DNA from: JAYZVT01 sp050248375
GTDB taxonomy: Bacteria; Pseudomonadota; Alphaproteobacteria; Rhizobiales; Methyloligellaceae
DNA: 11,575 nucleotides
Assembly: GCA_050248375.1 (NCBI GenBank)
Contig: JBFWSL010000100.1
Coordinates: forward strand, 1-11,575
Direction of reading: 5' to 3'
The translations under genes were made by a program, and so were the position numbers. Below are positions 1-6,349 of this stretch, one piece after another. Numbering within the stretch: the stretch's first letter is position 1; every line of letters begins with the position of its first letter. The notes below the pieces were generated by a model, which did no database searches, had not been told where the DNA came from, and saw nothing but the letters and a program-made list of their open reading frames with translations.

Positions 1-806
1 CGGTTGTAGCCGTACGCGGGCAACCAAGGGGTCTGACCCCATATGCCAAGCGTTTTGTTGCGCTTGATGGATGCGGTCAGGAGAGTCTCGGACAGGTCCG
101 GAAAGTAGCGGGAGATGGCGCGCGCGATTGTAGCCGCCTCATTCGCGTGTATCCATGTTTGCGCCGCATGGATGCCACGGACCATCTTCACGAAGTCCGG
201 CCGCCGCCGCTCGAGAATGCTCTTGCGGGTGTAGAGGCAGGTGTAGGAGGTAGGGCCCCGCCGCGCCGCCGTATGCCAGATATGACCGGCCCCGTCCTCC
301 AGCATCTGGCTGACGAAGGGCTCGAAGAGCTGCACGACATCGAGTTCGCCTGGGCGCAGGGCGGCGCAGTTTTCAGGCATGCGCCGGGAGGACTCATGGT
401 GTAGCGAGAGGGGATCCACGCCAGCGTCCCGGATATCCTGCTGCAGGCACATCCAGGGGGTCGGCACTTCCGCGACCACGCCCAGGCGCAGGCCTTTCAG
501 ATCCATCAGCGTGAAGTCGGGGCGCTGCTCGCGTCCAACAAGCAGGAAGGGGTCGCGCGTCACAACCTCGCAGAAGCACACCAGGTCCGAGGTGCTGTCT
601 TGGTCCCGGGTGAGCATGACCCGCATGGGCCCGCCCCAGCTTACGTCCGCCGCTCCCGTGAAGAGCACTGTCGCGGCGTCCTCAGGCCGCGCGGAGGACC
701 GGAAATCGACCTTCAGGCCATCCTCGGAAAAGGTATCAAGTGCGAGCGCCGCGTAGAAGGGCGCGTAGAATACGGCGCGCTGAGTTTCCTGCAGTATGAT
801 GGTCAT
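1..806 (-). CDS. NMT1/THI5-like ABC-type substrate-binding protein (3' end outside window)
   Basis: The minus strand is open from an ATG at 806 to the left window edge (268 codons, no stop). The protein starts MTIILQETQRAVFYAPFYAA. It contains the pattern of NMT1/THI5 and SsuA/TauA-like binding proteins: an early FYAPFYAAL segment (residues 13-22), a GAADVSWGGPMR ligand-pocket segment (51-62), VVTRDPFLLVGRE (81-92), DLKGLRLGVVAEVPTPWMC (102-120) and ELDVVQLFEPF (154-164). Family members are usually about 310-330 residues, so roughly 50 residues are probably missing. There is no signal peptide or lipobox: the mature-type sequence begins at residue 2. An AAGGA ribosome-binding site lies 7 bases upstream of the ATG. 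A GntR-type operator sits at 837-851, about 30 bases before the start. The likely role is binding the pathway substrate for import, or acting as a cytosolic sensor or enzyme of the THI5 fold. The transporter permease and ATPase are not in the window. The family call is firm; the ligand is unknown. Confidence 0.85.
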   Translation of the reverse strand, partial: MTIILQETQRAVFYAPFYAALALDTFSEDGLKVDFRSSARPEDAATVLFTGAADVSWGGPMRVMLTRDQDSTSDLVCFCEVVTRDPFLLVGREQRPDFTLMDLKGLRLGVVAEVPTPWMCLQQDIRDAGVDPLSLHHESSRRMPENCAALRPGELDVVQLFEPFVSQMLEDGAGHIWHTAARRGPTSYTCLYTRKSILERRRPDFVKMVRGIHAAQTWIHANEAATIARAISRYFPDLSETLLTASIKRNKTLGIWGQTPWLPAYGYN

Positions 807-836
807 GGGGGAATCCTTGTCTTGGGTTCGCGGGGA

Positions 837-851
837 AAACTGGTCCGACCA
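837..851 (-). promoter_or_regulatory. GntR/FCD-type operator 1, before the substrate-binding protein gene
   Basis: On the minus strand the site reads TGGTCGGACCAGTTT. Its core, TGGTCSGACCA at 841-851, is a perfect palindrome around one central base, which is the known form of operators for FadR-family regulators such as LldR and PdhR (TGGTCNGACCA type). It shares TCNGACCAGTT with three other sites in the window. A possible -35 (TTGACT, 865-860) lies just upstream, so the operator would cover the -10 area and fits repression. Confidence 0.75.
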
Positions 852-994
852 CGCGCTAAAGTCAATTACCCGCATGCCGGGGATCGATCGGACGCCGCTG
901 CTCGCGGAAATGCCGGTCAGCGCGGCGGCATCTATCCTTAGACTGCGGAATTGGCTTCGCCCGGGGGCGTGGTGCCGGTGCATGTGCGCCTGCG

Positions 995-1024
995 TTGACA
1001 GCGCAGGGCCCCGCTTCGTACAGT
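995..1024 (+). promoter_or_regulatory. Sigma-70-like promoter of the deacetylase-cobW operon
   Basis: A perfect -35 TTGACA at 995-1000 is followed after 18 bases by TACAGT (1019-1024), which matches 4 of 6 consensus -10 bases. The predicted transcription start is near 1031, exactly where operator 2 begins. That arrangement fits repression by occlusion. Confidence 0.5.
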
Positions 1025-1030
1025 GAAAAT

Positions 1031-1044
1031 AGGTCAGACCAGTT
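1031..1044 (+). promoter_or_regulatory. GntR/FCD-type operator 2, before the deacetylase operon
   Basis: The site reads AGGTCAGACCAGTT. Its first 11 bases match the palindrome TGGTCNGACCA at 10 of 11 positions, and the 14-mer differs from operator 3 (read on its own strand) only at the central base. It lies 43 bases before the ATG at 1088 and overlaps the predicted transcription start. Confidence 0.75.
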
Positions 1045-1087
1045 TGCCTGGTGGCCGGATCAAGCGGTGTAGGCAGAAGAGGGCACC

Positions 1088-1972
1088 ATGGCGAAGGAAA
1101 TCATCTGTGCTTATGGCATCGATATAGATGCTGTCGCTGGCTGGCTAGGATCTTACGGTGGAGAGGATTCGCCGCTCGACATATCCCGGGGCCTCTTTGC
1201 CGGCGAGATTGGCATTCCGCGCCTCCTCGACTTTCTCCGCCGCCGGGACGTGATGGCAACCTGGTTCGCACCCGGCCATTCTATCGAGACGTTTCCGGAC
1301 CAGATAAAGCAGATCGTCGATGCGGGCCATGAAATCGGCGTGCATGGCTATTCCCACGAGAATCCTATCGCGATGACGCGGGAACAGGAGACGGCCGTTC
1401 TTGATCGTTGCGTGGAGCTGATCGAGAAGGTTTCGGGCAAGTCGCCCCGCGGCTATGTCGCTCCATGGTGGGAGTTCAGTCCATATACCGCGGAGCTGCT
1501 CCTGGAACGCGGCATCAAGTACGACCACAGCCTGATGCACAACGACTTCACGCCTTACTATGTTCGCACCGGCGATAGCTGGACGAAGATCGACTACACG
1601 AAGTCCGCCGGTGAGTGGATGAAGCCTCTGGTGCGCGGGAAGACCACCCGCCTGATCGAGATTCCGGCGAGCTGGTATCTGGACGACCTGCCGCCGATGA
1701 TGTTCATGAAAGCGGCTCCCAACAGCCACGGCTTTGTCAACCCGCGTCAGCTCGAAGAGATCTGGCGTGACCAGTTTGACTGGGTGTATCGCGAATGCGA
1801 CTACGCCGTTTTCACCATGACCATCCATCCCGACGTCTCAGGCCGACCGCAGGTTCTGTTGATGCTGGAGCGGCTGCACGAATACATTAAGGGACATGCC
1901 GGCGTGCGGTTCATGACCTTCGAGGAGATCGCCGACGACTTCGCGAAGCGTCAGCCGCCCACCGCCAGGTAG
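1088..1972 (+). CDS. Polysaccharide deacetylase-family (CE4/PuuE/HpPgdA-like) metal hydrolase, possible cyclic imidase
   Basis: This is a 294-residue NodB/CE4-fold protein without a signal peptide. The metal-site residues sit where the Helicobacter pylori PgdA family has them: Asp14 in GIDID (10-14), and His86 and His90 in HEIGVHGYSHE (81-91). The length also matches HpPgdA (293). Other typical segments are ATWFAPGH (57-64), GYVAPWWEFS (about 121-130) and FTMTIHPDVSGRP near the C-terminus, where the late His lies. This subgroup includes PuuE-type allantoinase and bacterial cyclic imide hydrolases that open cyclic amides, besides sugar deacetylases. Being cytosolic and sitting among amidase and decarboxylase-like genes favours a small-molecule cyclic amide or imide substrate over a polysaccharide (inference). 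The start is chosen for the GAAGAGGG ribosome-binding site just upstream. The gene is first in an operon with the 97-residue protein (24-base gap) and cobW, under operator 2. Confidence 0.88.
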   Translation: MAKEIICAYGIDIDAVAGWLGSYGGEDSPLDISRGLFAGEIGIPRLLDFLRRRDVMATWFAPGHSIETFPDQIKQIVDAGHEIGVHGYSHENPIAMTREQETAVLDRCVELIEKVSGKSPRGYVAPWWEFSPYTAELLLERGIKYDHSLMHNDFTPYYVRTGDSWTKIDYTKSAGEWMKPLVRGKTTRLIEIPASWYLDDLPPMMFMKAAPNSHGFVNPRQLEEIWRDQFDWVYRECDYAVFTMTIHPDVSGRPQVLLMLERLHEYIKGHAGVRFMTFEEIADDFAKRQPPTAR

Positions 1973-1996
1973 AGATGTGGCCGGGAGCGCGGTGCG

Positions 1997-2290
1997 ATGT
2001 GCGGACTTTGTGGCGTTCTCGACTCGGGACACTGGAGCGATGGGGTTGCCTCGGCGGATATCAACCTGCGCAGGGTGCGTGCCCTGCGTGCCGCGCTCCT
2101 GAGCCAGGTACTGGAGCCAGCTGGCCTGCGTGTCCGGGACTGCGGTGCAGGCGGAGTGCTGGTCTCGAACCGCACCGGCAGGTCAGCCATGGTGTCCACC
2201 ATATGCCAATTCTGGATTGTCGTGGACTCCCTTGGCGGCGCCGTCGATCCACTCTCGCCAGGCTATCTGGCTGCCATCGCTAGAGAATGA
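1997..2290 (+). CDS. Uncharacterised 97-residue protein with N-terminal MCGLCG, coupled to cobW
   Basis: I do not recognise a named function. The protein begins MCGLCGVLDSGHW, and removing Met1 would expose Cys2 as in class II glutamine amidotransferases, whose N-termini also read MCGxxG. However, 97 residues is far too short for that domain (about 200 or more), and the amidotransferase binding motifs that should follow are absent. Cys2 and Cys5 form a CxxC pair; with His12, Cys49 and Cys70 it could bind a metal. The middle (about 23-45) looks helical, followed by a short beta-like stretch (RDCGAGGVLVSNRTG, 47-61). GGGAGC lies about 10 bases before the ATG. Its stop overlaps the cobW start as ATGA (2287-2290), a sign of translational coupling, so a role beside the GTPase in metal delivery or enzyme maturation is plausible inference. 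I believe similar MCGLCG proteins occur beside cobW genes elsewhere but cannot verify this here. Confidence 0.72.
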   Translation: MCGLCGVLDSGHWSDGVASADINLRRVRALRAALLSQVLEPAGLRVRDCGAGGVLVSNRTGRSAMVSTICQFWIVVDSLGGAVDPLSPGYLAAIARE

Positions 2291-3375
2291 CGGCGGCTCT
2301 CCAGAACGGACCTGTCCCCGTTAACATTCTCACGGGATTCCTTGGCAGCGGAAAAACGACTCTGCTCAAGCAGGCGCTGAACGACGAAGTTCTCAGCGGA
2401 GCAGCCGTCCTCATCAACGAATTTGGAGAGGTGGGGCTTGATCATCTGCTGCTGGAGCGTCTTGACGAGAATGTCGTCCTGTTGCGTGGCGGCTGTGTGT
2501 GCTGCTCGATCCGCGGCGATGTCGCTCGCGCGCTGAGAAGCTTGAATGATCGTCAGGGGGCAGGGGAGATACCGCCATTCACGCGTGTAGTCATCGAGAC
2601 CTCGGGGCTTTCCGATCCGTTGCCCGTACTCGCGACCCTCATGCATGAACCGAATATCCGGTACCACTTCCGTCCCGGCGCGCTTGTCGCGACTGTCGAT
2701 GCGGTCAATGCCGCGCGGCGGTTTCACGACACCGGCGAAGCGGTCAGGCAGGTTGCCCTGGCCGATCGCATCGTCATCACCAAGAAGGATATCGCCTCCG
2801 CGGCGCAATTGTCGGAAGCCCGGAGAATGGTTGCTGGAATCAACGCCACGGCGCCTGTCTGCATTCAGCCGTCGCCCGAACTGGACATCGGAGCCCTGTT
2901 CTCGACGGACGTCTACGATCCCCGGACGCGCGGACGCGAAGTCGAACACTGGCTGGGATCACTCTCTGGCGAGGAAAACCATAATGCGGCTTTGGCAAGC
3001 CAGGCATCCCCGACGGCTTCACAACCGCATGGGCCCGATGGCAAGCCGCATGGGCATGACCATGCATCACGAGCGCAAACGATGACCATCCGTCTTGACG
3101 AGCCTGTCGACTGGAACGCGTTCGGCGTCTGGCTGTCGTTGCTGCTGCACCGGCATGGCGACAAGATCATGAGAACGAAGGGAATACTCAACGTCCGTGG
3201 GATGGACATGCCTGTCGTGGTCCACGGGGTTCAGAACCTCGTCCATCCTCCGACGCATCTGTCGGCATGGCCGGGGGACGACAGGGTTTCGACCCTCGTC
3301 TTCATCGCCCGGGACATGGACCTTGGCGACGTGAAGCAGTCTTTGGTGACTTTCCTGAAGCGCTTCGGGCGCTAG
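2287..3375 (+). CDS. CobW/COG0523 family P-loop GTPase (putative metallochaperone)
   Basis: This 362-residue protein has the full G3E GTPase set: Walker A GFLGSGKTT (17-25), the NEFGEVG loop (44-50), the metal-binding CxCC motif in GGCVCCSIRGD (Cys70, Cys72, Cys73), Walker B-like ETSG (104-107) and a TKKD base-recognition motif (165-168). A His-rich linker (HGPDGKPHGHDH, 248-259) precedes the C-terminal CobW_C domain (about 266-360). Members of this family use GTP hydrolysis to hand Zn, Co or Fe to client enzymes; nitrile hydratase activators are one example. Here the likely client is the metal hydrolase two genes upstream (inference from operon position). The gene overlaps the preceding small gene by 4 bases. 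Its TAG stop directly abuts the stop of the convergent gntR gene, with no base between. It is not the cobalamin cobaltochelatase factor by context, since no cobalamin genes are present. Confidence 0.92.
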   Translation: MTAALQNGPVPVNILTGFLGSGKTTLLKQALNDEVLSGAAVLINEFGEVGLDHLLLERLDENVVLLRGGCVCCSIRGDVARALRSLNDRQGAGEIPPFTRVVIETSGLSDPLPVLATLMHEPNIRYHFRPGALVATVDAVNAARRFHDTGEAVRQVALADRIVITKKDIASAAQLSEARRMVAGINATAPVCIQPSPELDIGALFSTDVYDPRTRGREVEHWLGSLSGEENHNAALASQASPTASQPHGPDGKPHGHDHASRAQTMTIRLDEPVDWNAFGVWLSLLLHRHGDKIMRTKGILNVRGMDMPVVVHGVQNLVHPPTHLSAWPGDDRVSTLVFIARDMDLGDVKQSLVTFLKRFGR

Positions 3376-4113
3376 TCAATCCAGCATCTTCAGCTTGACG
3401 CCGATGCGGTCCGTCGCCCGGACCATGTGCATGGACATGTAATAGGCGGCCCCGTCGGGATCCCGCCGTTGCAGGGCTTCCAGAATCTTGCCGTGTTCGG
3501 TCGCCACTTCCCAGCGCCGGTTGTGCTGGGAGAAGGGAAGCATCTGGGTCTCCTCAAACACCTTGCGAAACTTGTCGTAGAGATCGACGAACACACGGTT
3601 GCGCGAGATCGCCATGATGGAGCGATGGAAGTCCACGTCATGCTCTGTGCTGGAGATCAGGTCGAGCGCCTGGATCGCAGCTTTGAAGCGTTCGTGTATC
3701 TCGGTGAGGTGTGCGATTTCCTCGTCGGTGATGTTCATGGCCGCCAGGCGGGCCACCGTGGGCTCCACCATCTGCCGGAACTGGTAGACTTCCTCCAGCT
3801 TGTAGCGGTCGGAGAAACGCCATTCGGTGATCTCCGCGCCTTCGACGGCGCCGTCAGTGACGAATGTCCCCCGACCCTGCTCGGTTCTTACGAACCCGAG
3901 CGCCTCGAGCGTGGACAGGGCTTCTCGCAGGGAAGCGCGACTGACCTTGAGCCGTTCCGCCAGCACACGCTGGGCCGGCAGGCACTCTCCTGGGGAAAGT
4001 TCCTCGCGGATCATGTCCTGGATGGCGCGAATAGCCTTCTTGGGCGCAGGAAGGCGCCCGTCCTCTACCAGATCGCTTTCGATCTGCTTTGCTTCTGATG
4101 CTCTTGTCACCAT
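3376..4113 (-). CDS. GntR-family transcriptional regulator, FadR subfamily (FCD domain)
   Basis: This 245-residue regulator has an N-terminal winged helix (about 22-88: LPAQRVLAERLKVSRASLREAL, then LEALGFVRTEQGRGTFV) and a C-terminal all-helical FCD ligand domain (about 105-235). The usual FCD metal-site residues are visible: Asp159 and His163 in EHDVDFHRSI, His207 in TEHGKI and His229 in MSMHM. FadR-type FCD regulators typically repress catabolic operons and release TGGTCNGACCA-like operators when a small carboxylic acid binds. Four such sites lie in the two divergent promoter regions flanking this gene, so it is the obvious candidate for the local pathway repressor (inference). It lies 130 bases downstream of the asparaginase gene on the same strand and may be co-transcribed with it, giving indirect autoregulation. 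No good operator was seen in its own upstream gap. Its stop abuts that of cobW. Confidence 0.93.
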   Translation of the reverse strand: MVTRASEAKQIESDLVEDGRLPAPKKAIRAIQDMIREELSPGECLPAQRVLAERLKVSRASLREALSTLEALGFVRTEQGRGTFVTDGAVEGAEITEWRFSDRYKLEEVYQFRQMVEPTVARLAAMNITDEEIAHLTEIHERFKAAIQALDLISSTEHDVDFHRSIMAISRNRVFVDLYDKFRKVFEETQMLPFSQHNRRWEVATEHGKILEALQRRDPDGAAYYMSMHMVRATDRIGVKLKMLD

Positions 4114-4243
4114 TACGACCGAAGCGAATCCGATATGCCGATTGATCAGAAGTGAGGGCCCGGCAAGGAAAACGTCAAGCAGGGCATGGTCAACGGGTTA
4201 ATAACTGCAATACTGCCAAATAGCCATGGGGCAGGCAAAGCGT

Positions 4244-5236
4244 TCACAGGGAAATCGCCGCGATTGCCTCGTCAAGCGGCTCCTTCAGGCCGGGTTTTCC
4301 GAGCAGGACCGCCAGAAGGATACGAGCCTTTATCGCACTCAGGTTACCGGCAAATATCGAATTGGCTCTTCTTAGGCTGGCGCCGCCGCTGTGGCCGTAA
4401 ATGGGGGCTACCCGCCCCTCGGGGCAACGCGACGTGATGACCACGGGCACATTCCTTGCGCTGGCGCGCTTGACCCCCTCCAGGACCGCAGGCGTGGCGT
4501 TGCCCCGCCCGAAGGCTTCGAGCACGAGGGCTTGGGCACCTGAGTCCAGGGCGCAGTCGATGAAGCGTGCGTCAGCACCCAGCGCAAGCTTGATCAGGTC
4601 GACTTTCTGCTCGAGGCTTTCGCACTCGAACGTAATGCGCCGCGCGGGACGCCGATAGAAAATCGGCCGGCCGTCGTCGATTTCGCCCAACTGGCCGTTT
4701 TCGCCCGACCGGAAGGCGCCGACGCGCATCGTGTGGATCTTGGTCACGTCCCGTGCCGCATGGATCGTGTCATCGAAGACGACAAGGGTGCCCATGCCGC
4801 GGGCCTGTTTGGACATTGCGACCTTGAGTGCTGCGGTCAGGTTCGACAAGGCGTCGCTGTTGTGCTCGTCGTTGGCGCGCTGCGAACCGGTAAATACCAC
4901 CGGCTTTTCCGAATCCACTATCAGATCGGCGAGGAATGCCGTTTCCTCCAGCGTATCGGTGCCGTGCGTAACCACCACGCCGCAGGTATCGGGCTGCCCG
5001 AGAGTGGTCTGAATTTTCTTAACCAGCCGGAAGGCGGTATCGAGATCGAGCGCAAAGCTGCCTATCTCGGAAAAGTTCACGACCCTGATCTGTGAATCGC
5101 CGAGCGCCGGCCGAACCATCTCCGCCAGTTTATCCCCGGGGGTATTGACCCGAACGTCGTCGTTGTCGGCGTCGTAGCCCGAGGCGATCGTGCCGCCGGT
5201 GGTGAAGAGCACGACGTGTTGGGAAACTGCGTCCAT
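4244..5236 (-). CDS. L-asparaginase-family amidohydrolase, cytosolic
   Basis: This is a 330-residue member of the bacterial L-asparaginase family. The nucleophile motif is TGGTIAS (13-19, Thr16), the second signature is VVTHGTDTLEETAFL (88-102, with Thr93 and Asp94) and the conserved Lys is Lys166 in ARDVTKIHT. Together these give the two catalytic triads of the family. It has type II-like sequence features but no signal peptide: the catalytic strand begins at residue 8, so the enzyme should stay in the cytosol. Family members deaminate Asn or Gln, and some act on other beta- or gamma-amides. In this cluster it could hydrolyse an amide intermediate such as a half-amide released by ring opening (inference). 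The start is fixed by the upstream operator and by GGTGG next to the ATG. A TTGACA -35 lies upstream. It is divergent from the four-gene operon and probably precedes gntR in one transcript. Confidence 0.93.
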   Translation of the reverse strand: MDAVSQHVVLFTTGGTIASGYDADNDDVRVNTPGDKLAEMVRPALGDSQIRVVNFSEIGSFALDLDTAFRLVKKIQTTLGQPDTCGVVVTHGTDTLEETAFLADLIVDSEKPVVFTGSQRANDEHNSDALSNLTAALKVAMSKQARGMGTLVVFDDTIHAARDVTKIHTMRVGAFRSGENGQLGEIDDGRPIFYRRPARRITFECESLEQKVDLIKLALGADARFIDCALDSGAQALVLEAFGRGNATPAVLEGVKRASARNVPVVITSRCPEGRVAPIYGHSGGASLRRANSIFAGNLSAIKARILLAVLLGKPGLKEPLDEAIAAISL

Positions 5237-5255
5237 CCACCGGCACCCATTGCCT

Positions 5256-5269
5256 AACTGGTCCGACCT
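5256..5269 (-). promoter_or_regulatory. GntR/FCD-type operator 3, before the asparaginase gene
   Basis: On the minus strand the site reads AGGTCGGACCAGTT, identical to operator 2 except at the central base. It ends 19 bases before the asparaginase ATG, downstream of a perfect -35 (TTGACA, 5314-5309). It would therefore lie just after the transcription start and block initiation or early elongation. Confidence 0.75.
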
Positions 5270-5285
5270 CTAAGGAGGACCGCTA

Positions 5286-5314
5286 GGGTTACCGCCCTGA
5301 ATCCCCCATGTCAA
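5286..5314 (-). promoter_or_regulatory. Probable promoter of the asparaginase(-gntR) transcript
   Basis: On the minus strand a perfect TTGACA (5314-5309) is followed after 17 bases by TAACCC (5291-5286), a poor -10. The -35 and its location between the divergent genes support a promoter, but the -10 is weak. Confidence 0.35.
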
Positions 5315-5338
5315 GCCTGCCGGCTGGGCGGGACAATA

Positions 5339-5395
5339 CCCGGAGCAGCCATGAAAAAACGGCTAAAACAGGCACAATGAAGGCTGCTCTCCGGG
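5339..5395. repeat. Imperfect inverted repeat framing a 9-codon mini-ORF in the divergent promoter region
   Basis: The left arm CCCGGAGCAGCC (5339-5350) is the reverse complement of the right arm GGCTGCTCTCCGGG (5382-5395) apart from two extra bases in the right arm. The 31-base spacer holds an ATG at 5351 followed by codons for MKKRLKQAQ and TGA at 5378-5380. GGAG in the left arm stands at normal ribosome-binding distance from that ATG. The element lies between the predicted asparaginase and racemase-operon promoters. It may be a protein-binding palindrome, a hairpin, or a leader peptide of an undetected transcript. There is no T-run after the right arm, so an intrinsic terminator is unlikely. 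Confidence 0.45.
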
Positions 5396-5408
5396 TGTCG
5401 GATGGACC

Positions 5409-5440
5409 TTGATCGGGCAACTGATGCTCGTTACTATACT
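5409..5440 (+). promoter_or_regulatory. Sigma-70-like promoter of the four-gene catabolic operon
   Basis: TTGATC (5409-5414) is followed after 17 bases by TACTAT (5432-5437). The overlapping TATACT (5435-5440) is a better -10 but would give a 20-base spacer. Transcription would start near 5445, inside operator 4. Confidence 0.45.
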
Positions 5441-5453
5441 GTTCTGACCAGTT
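5440..5453 (+). promoter_or_regulatory. GntR/FCD-type operator 4, before the four-gene operon
   Basis: The site reads TGTTCTGACCAGTT. It has the complete TCNGACCAGTT core, with one mismatch in the left half of the palindrome (TGTTC instead of TGGTC). It overlaps the end of the predicted -10 element and the transcription start, and lies 50 bases before the ATG at 5504. Confidence 0.7.
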
Positions 5454-5503
5454 GGGCGTGAGAGCTTTCCCGAACGCGCTGGTCCATCAAGGGGAAAAGA
5501 CGA

Positions 5504-6268
5504 ATGGGACGAGAGGCGCTCGGGCTGGACATGCTGCCCGGATTGAAAAAGGTCGGCCACATCACGCCGTCGTCGAACACAATTCTGGAGCCTGTCACCT
5601 CCGTGATGAACAGGACGCTCACCGAAAAGGTTTCACATCATTTCGCGCGGATCACGGTCAGGCAGCTCACGCAGCGCAGTTCCGACAGCAGTCAGTTCGA
5701 GCATGCTCCCATGGTGTCGGCAGCTTCCATGCTTGCCGACTGCAATCCCGACGCAATTGTTTGGAACGGTACTTCGGGAAGCTGGCTAGGTCTCGACCAT
5801 GACCGTGAAATCTGCCGCCAGATCACGGCCAAAACCGGAATTGCCGCTTCTACATCGACCCTTGCATTCCATGCCGCCTTTGATGCGGCCGGGTTCACGC
5901 AGATTGGCCTCGCCGTACCCTACACGGCCGACATTACCGATCAGATCGGCAAGGTCTATGCGGAGCATGGCGTGTCTGTTGTTTCCGAGGCGCATTTGTC
6001 CCAGAGCGATAACACGAAGGTCGGCAGGAACTCGTACGAGACCCTGCGGCAGCTTTTGCGCGACGCCGATTCCCCTGAAGCCCAGTGCATCGCCGTCGTC
6101 TGCACCAATGTGGCGGCGACTCCTCTGGTGGAGGAGATGGAGGCCGAACTCGGCAAGCCGATCATAGATTCCATAGCCGTCACCTTCTGGGAAGGCTGCC
6201 GCATGGTTGGCGTCGATCCGAAGATCGATGGATGGGGCGCGATGATGAGCGGCGAAATCTTTTCCTGA
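5504..6268 (+). CDS. Asp/Glu racemase-superfamily protein, arylmalonate decarboxylase/maleate isomerase-like
   Basis: This 254-residue protein opens with KVGHITPSSNTILEP (16-30), the N-terminal strand and loop of maleate isomerase and arylmalonate decarboxylase (AMDase) relatives. Racemases and maleate isomerase use two Cys. Here the first-Cys region reads VWNGTSGSW (86-94) with no Cys, matching the Gly-Thr-Ser oxyanion segment of AMDase. The second is kept as Cys200 in VVCTNVAATP (198-207). The C-terminal IDSIAVTFWEGCR (221-233) is also typical. A single-Cys arrangement points to decarboxylation or other one-base chemistry on a malonate- or dicarboxylate-like acid, rather than two-base racemization (inference from residue loss). 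The start is supported by AAGGGGA about 10 bases upstream. The gene is first in the operon under operator 4, with 81 bases before the SDR gene. The substrate is unknown. Confidence 0.87.
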   Translation: MGREALGLDMLPGLKKVGHITPSSNTILEPVTSVMNRTLTEKVSHHFARITVRQLTQRSSDSSQFEHAPMVSAASMLADCNPDAIVWNGTSGSWLGLDHDREICRQITAKTGIAASTSTLAFHAAFDAAGFTQIGLAVPYTADITDQIGKVYAEHGVSVVSEAHLSQSDNTKVGRNSYETLRQLLRDADSPEAQCIAVVCTNVAATPLVEEMEAELGKPIIDSIAVTFWEGCRMVGVDPKIDGWGAMMSGEIFS

Positions 6269-6349
6269 CATTGTCGCCTGCCGCCTGCCCCCCCGGATCA
6301 GATGCGGCCGGCCCATCCCGTTTCAACGCGAGGGAACAAGGGAACACGA

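Noticed and set aside
1..806. True THI5-type thiamine-pyrimidine synthase (a CFC motif is present at residues 77-79)
   Set aside because: THI5 needs a CCCFC motif at a later position and a specific active-site His/Lys. The CFC here is in a different place, and no thiamine genes are nearby.
1145..1828. Long minus-strand open frame (227 codons)
   Set aside because: It lies entirely antisense to the deacetylase gene, whose motifs are clear, and shows no recognisable domain. It is a high-GC shadow frame.
1997..2290. Class II glutamine amidotransferase
   Set aside because: Only the MCGxxG start resembles it; at 97 residues the domain cannot fit.
3427..4098. Plus-strand open frame of 223 codons
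   Set aside because: It is the antisense of the GntR gene and has no independent support.
4114..4243. Operator or promoter for gntR itself
   Set aside because: Only a TTGACG without a matching -10 and an isolated TGGTC half-site were found, which is too weak to call.
5504..6268. Maleate cis-trans isomerase
   Set aside because: The N-terminus fits, but the first catalytic Cys is replaced by the NGTSGS segment, so the two-Cys mechanism is not available.
6302..6349. Upstream ATG of the SDR frame
   Set aside because: The extra 16 residues fall before the family N-terminus and lack a ribosome-binding site, while 6350 has AAGGGA at good spacing.
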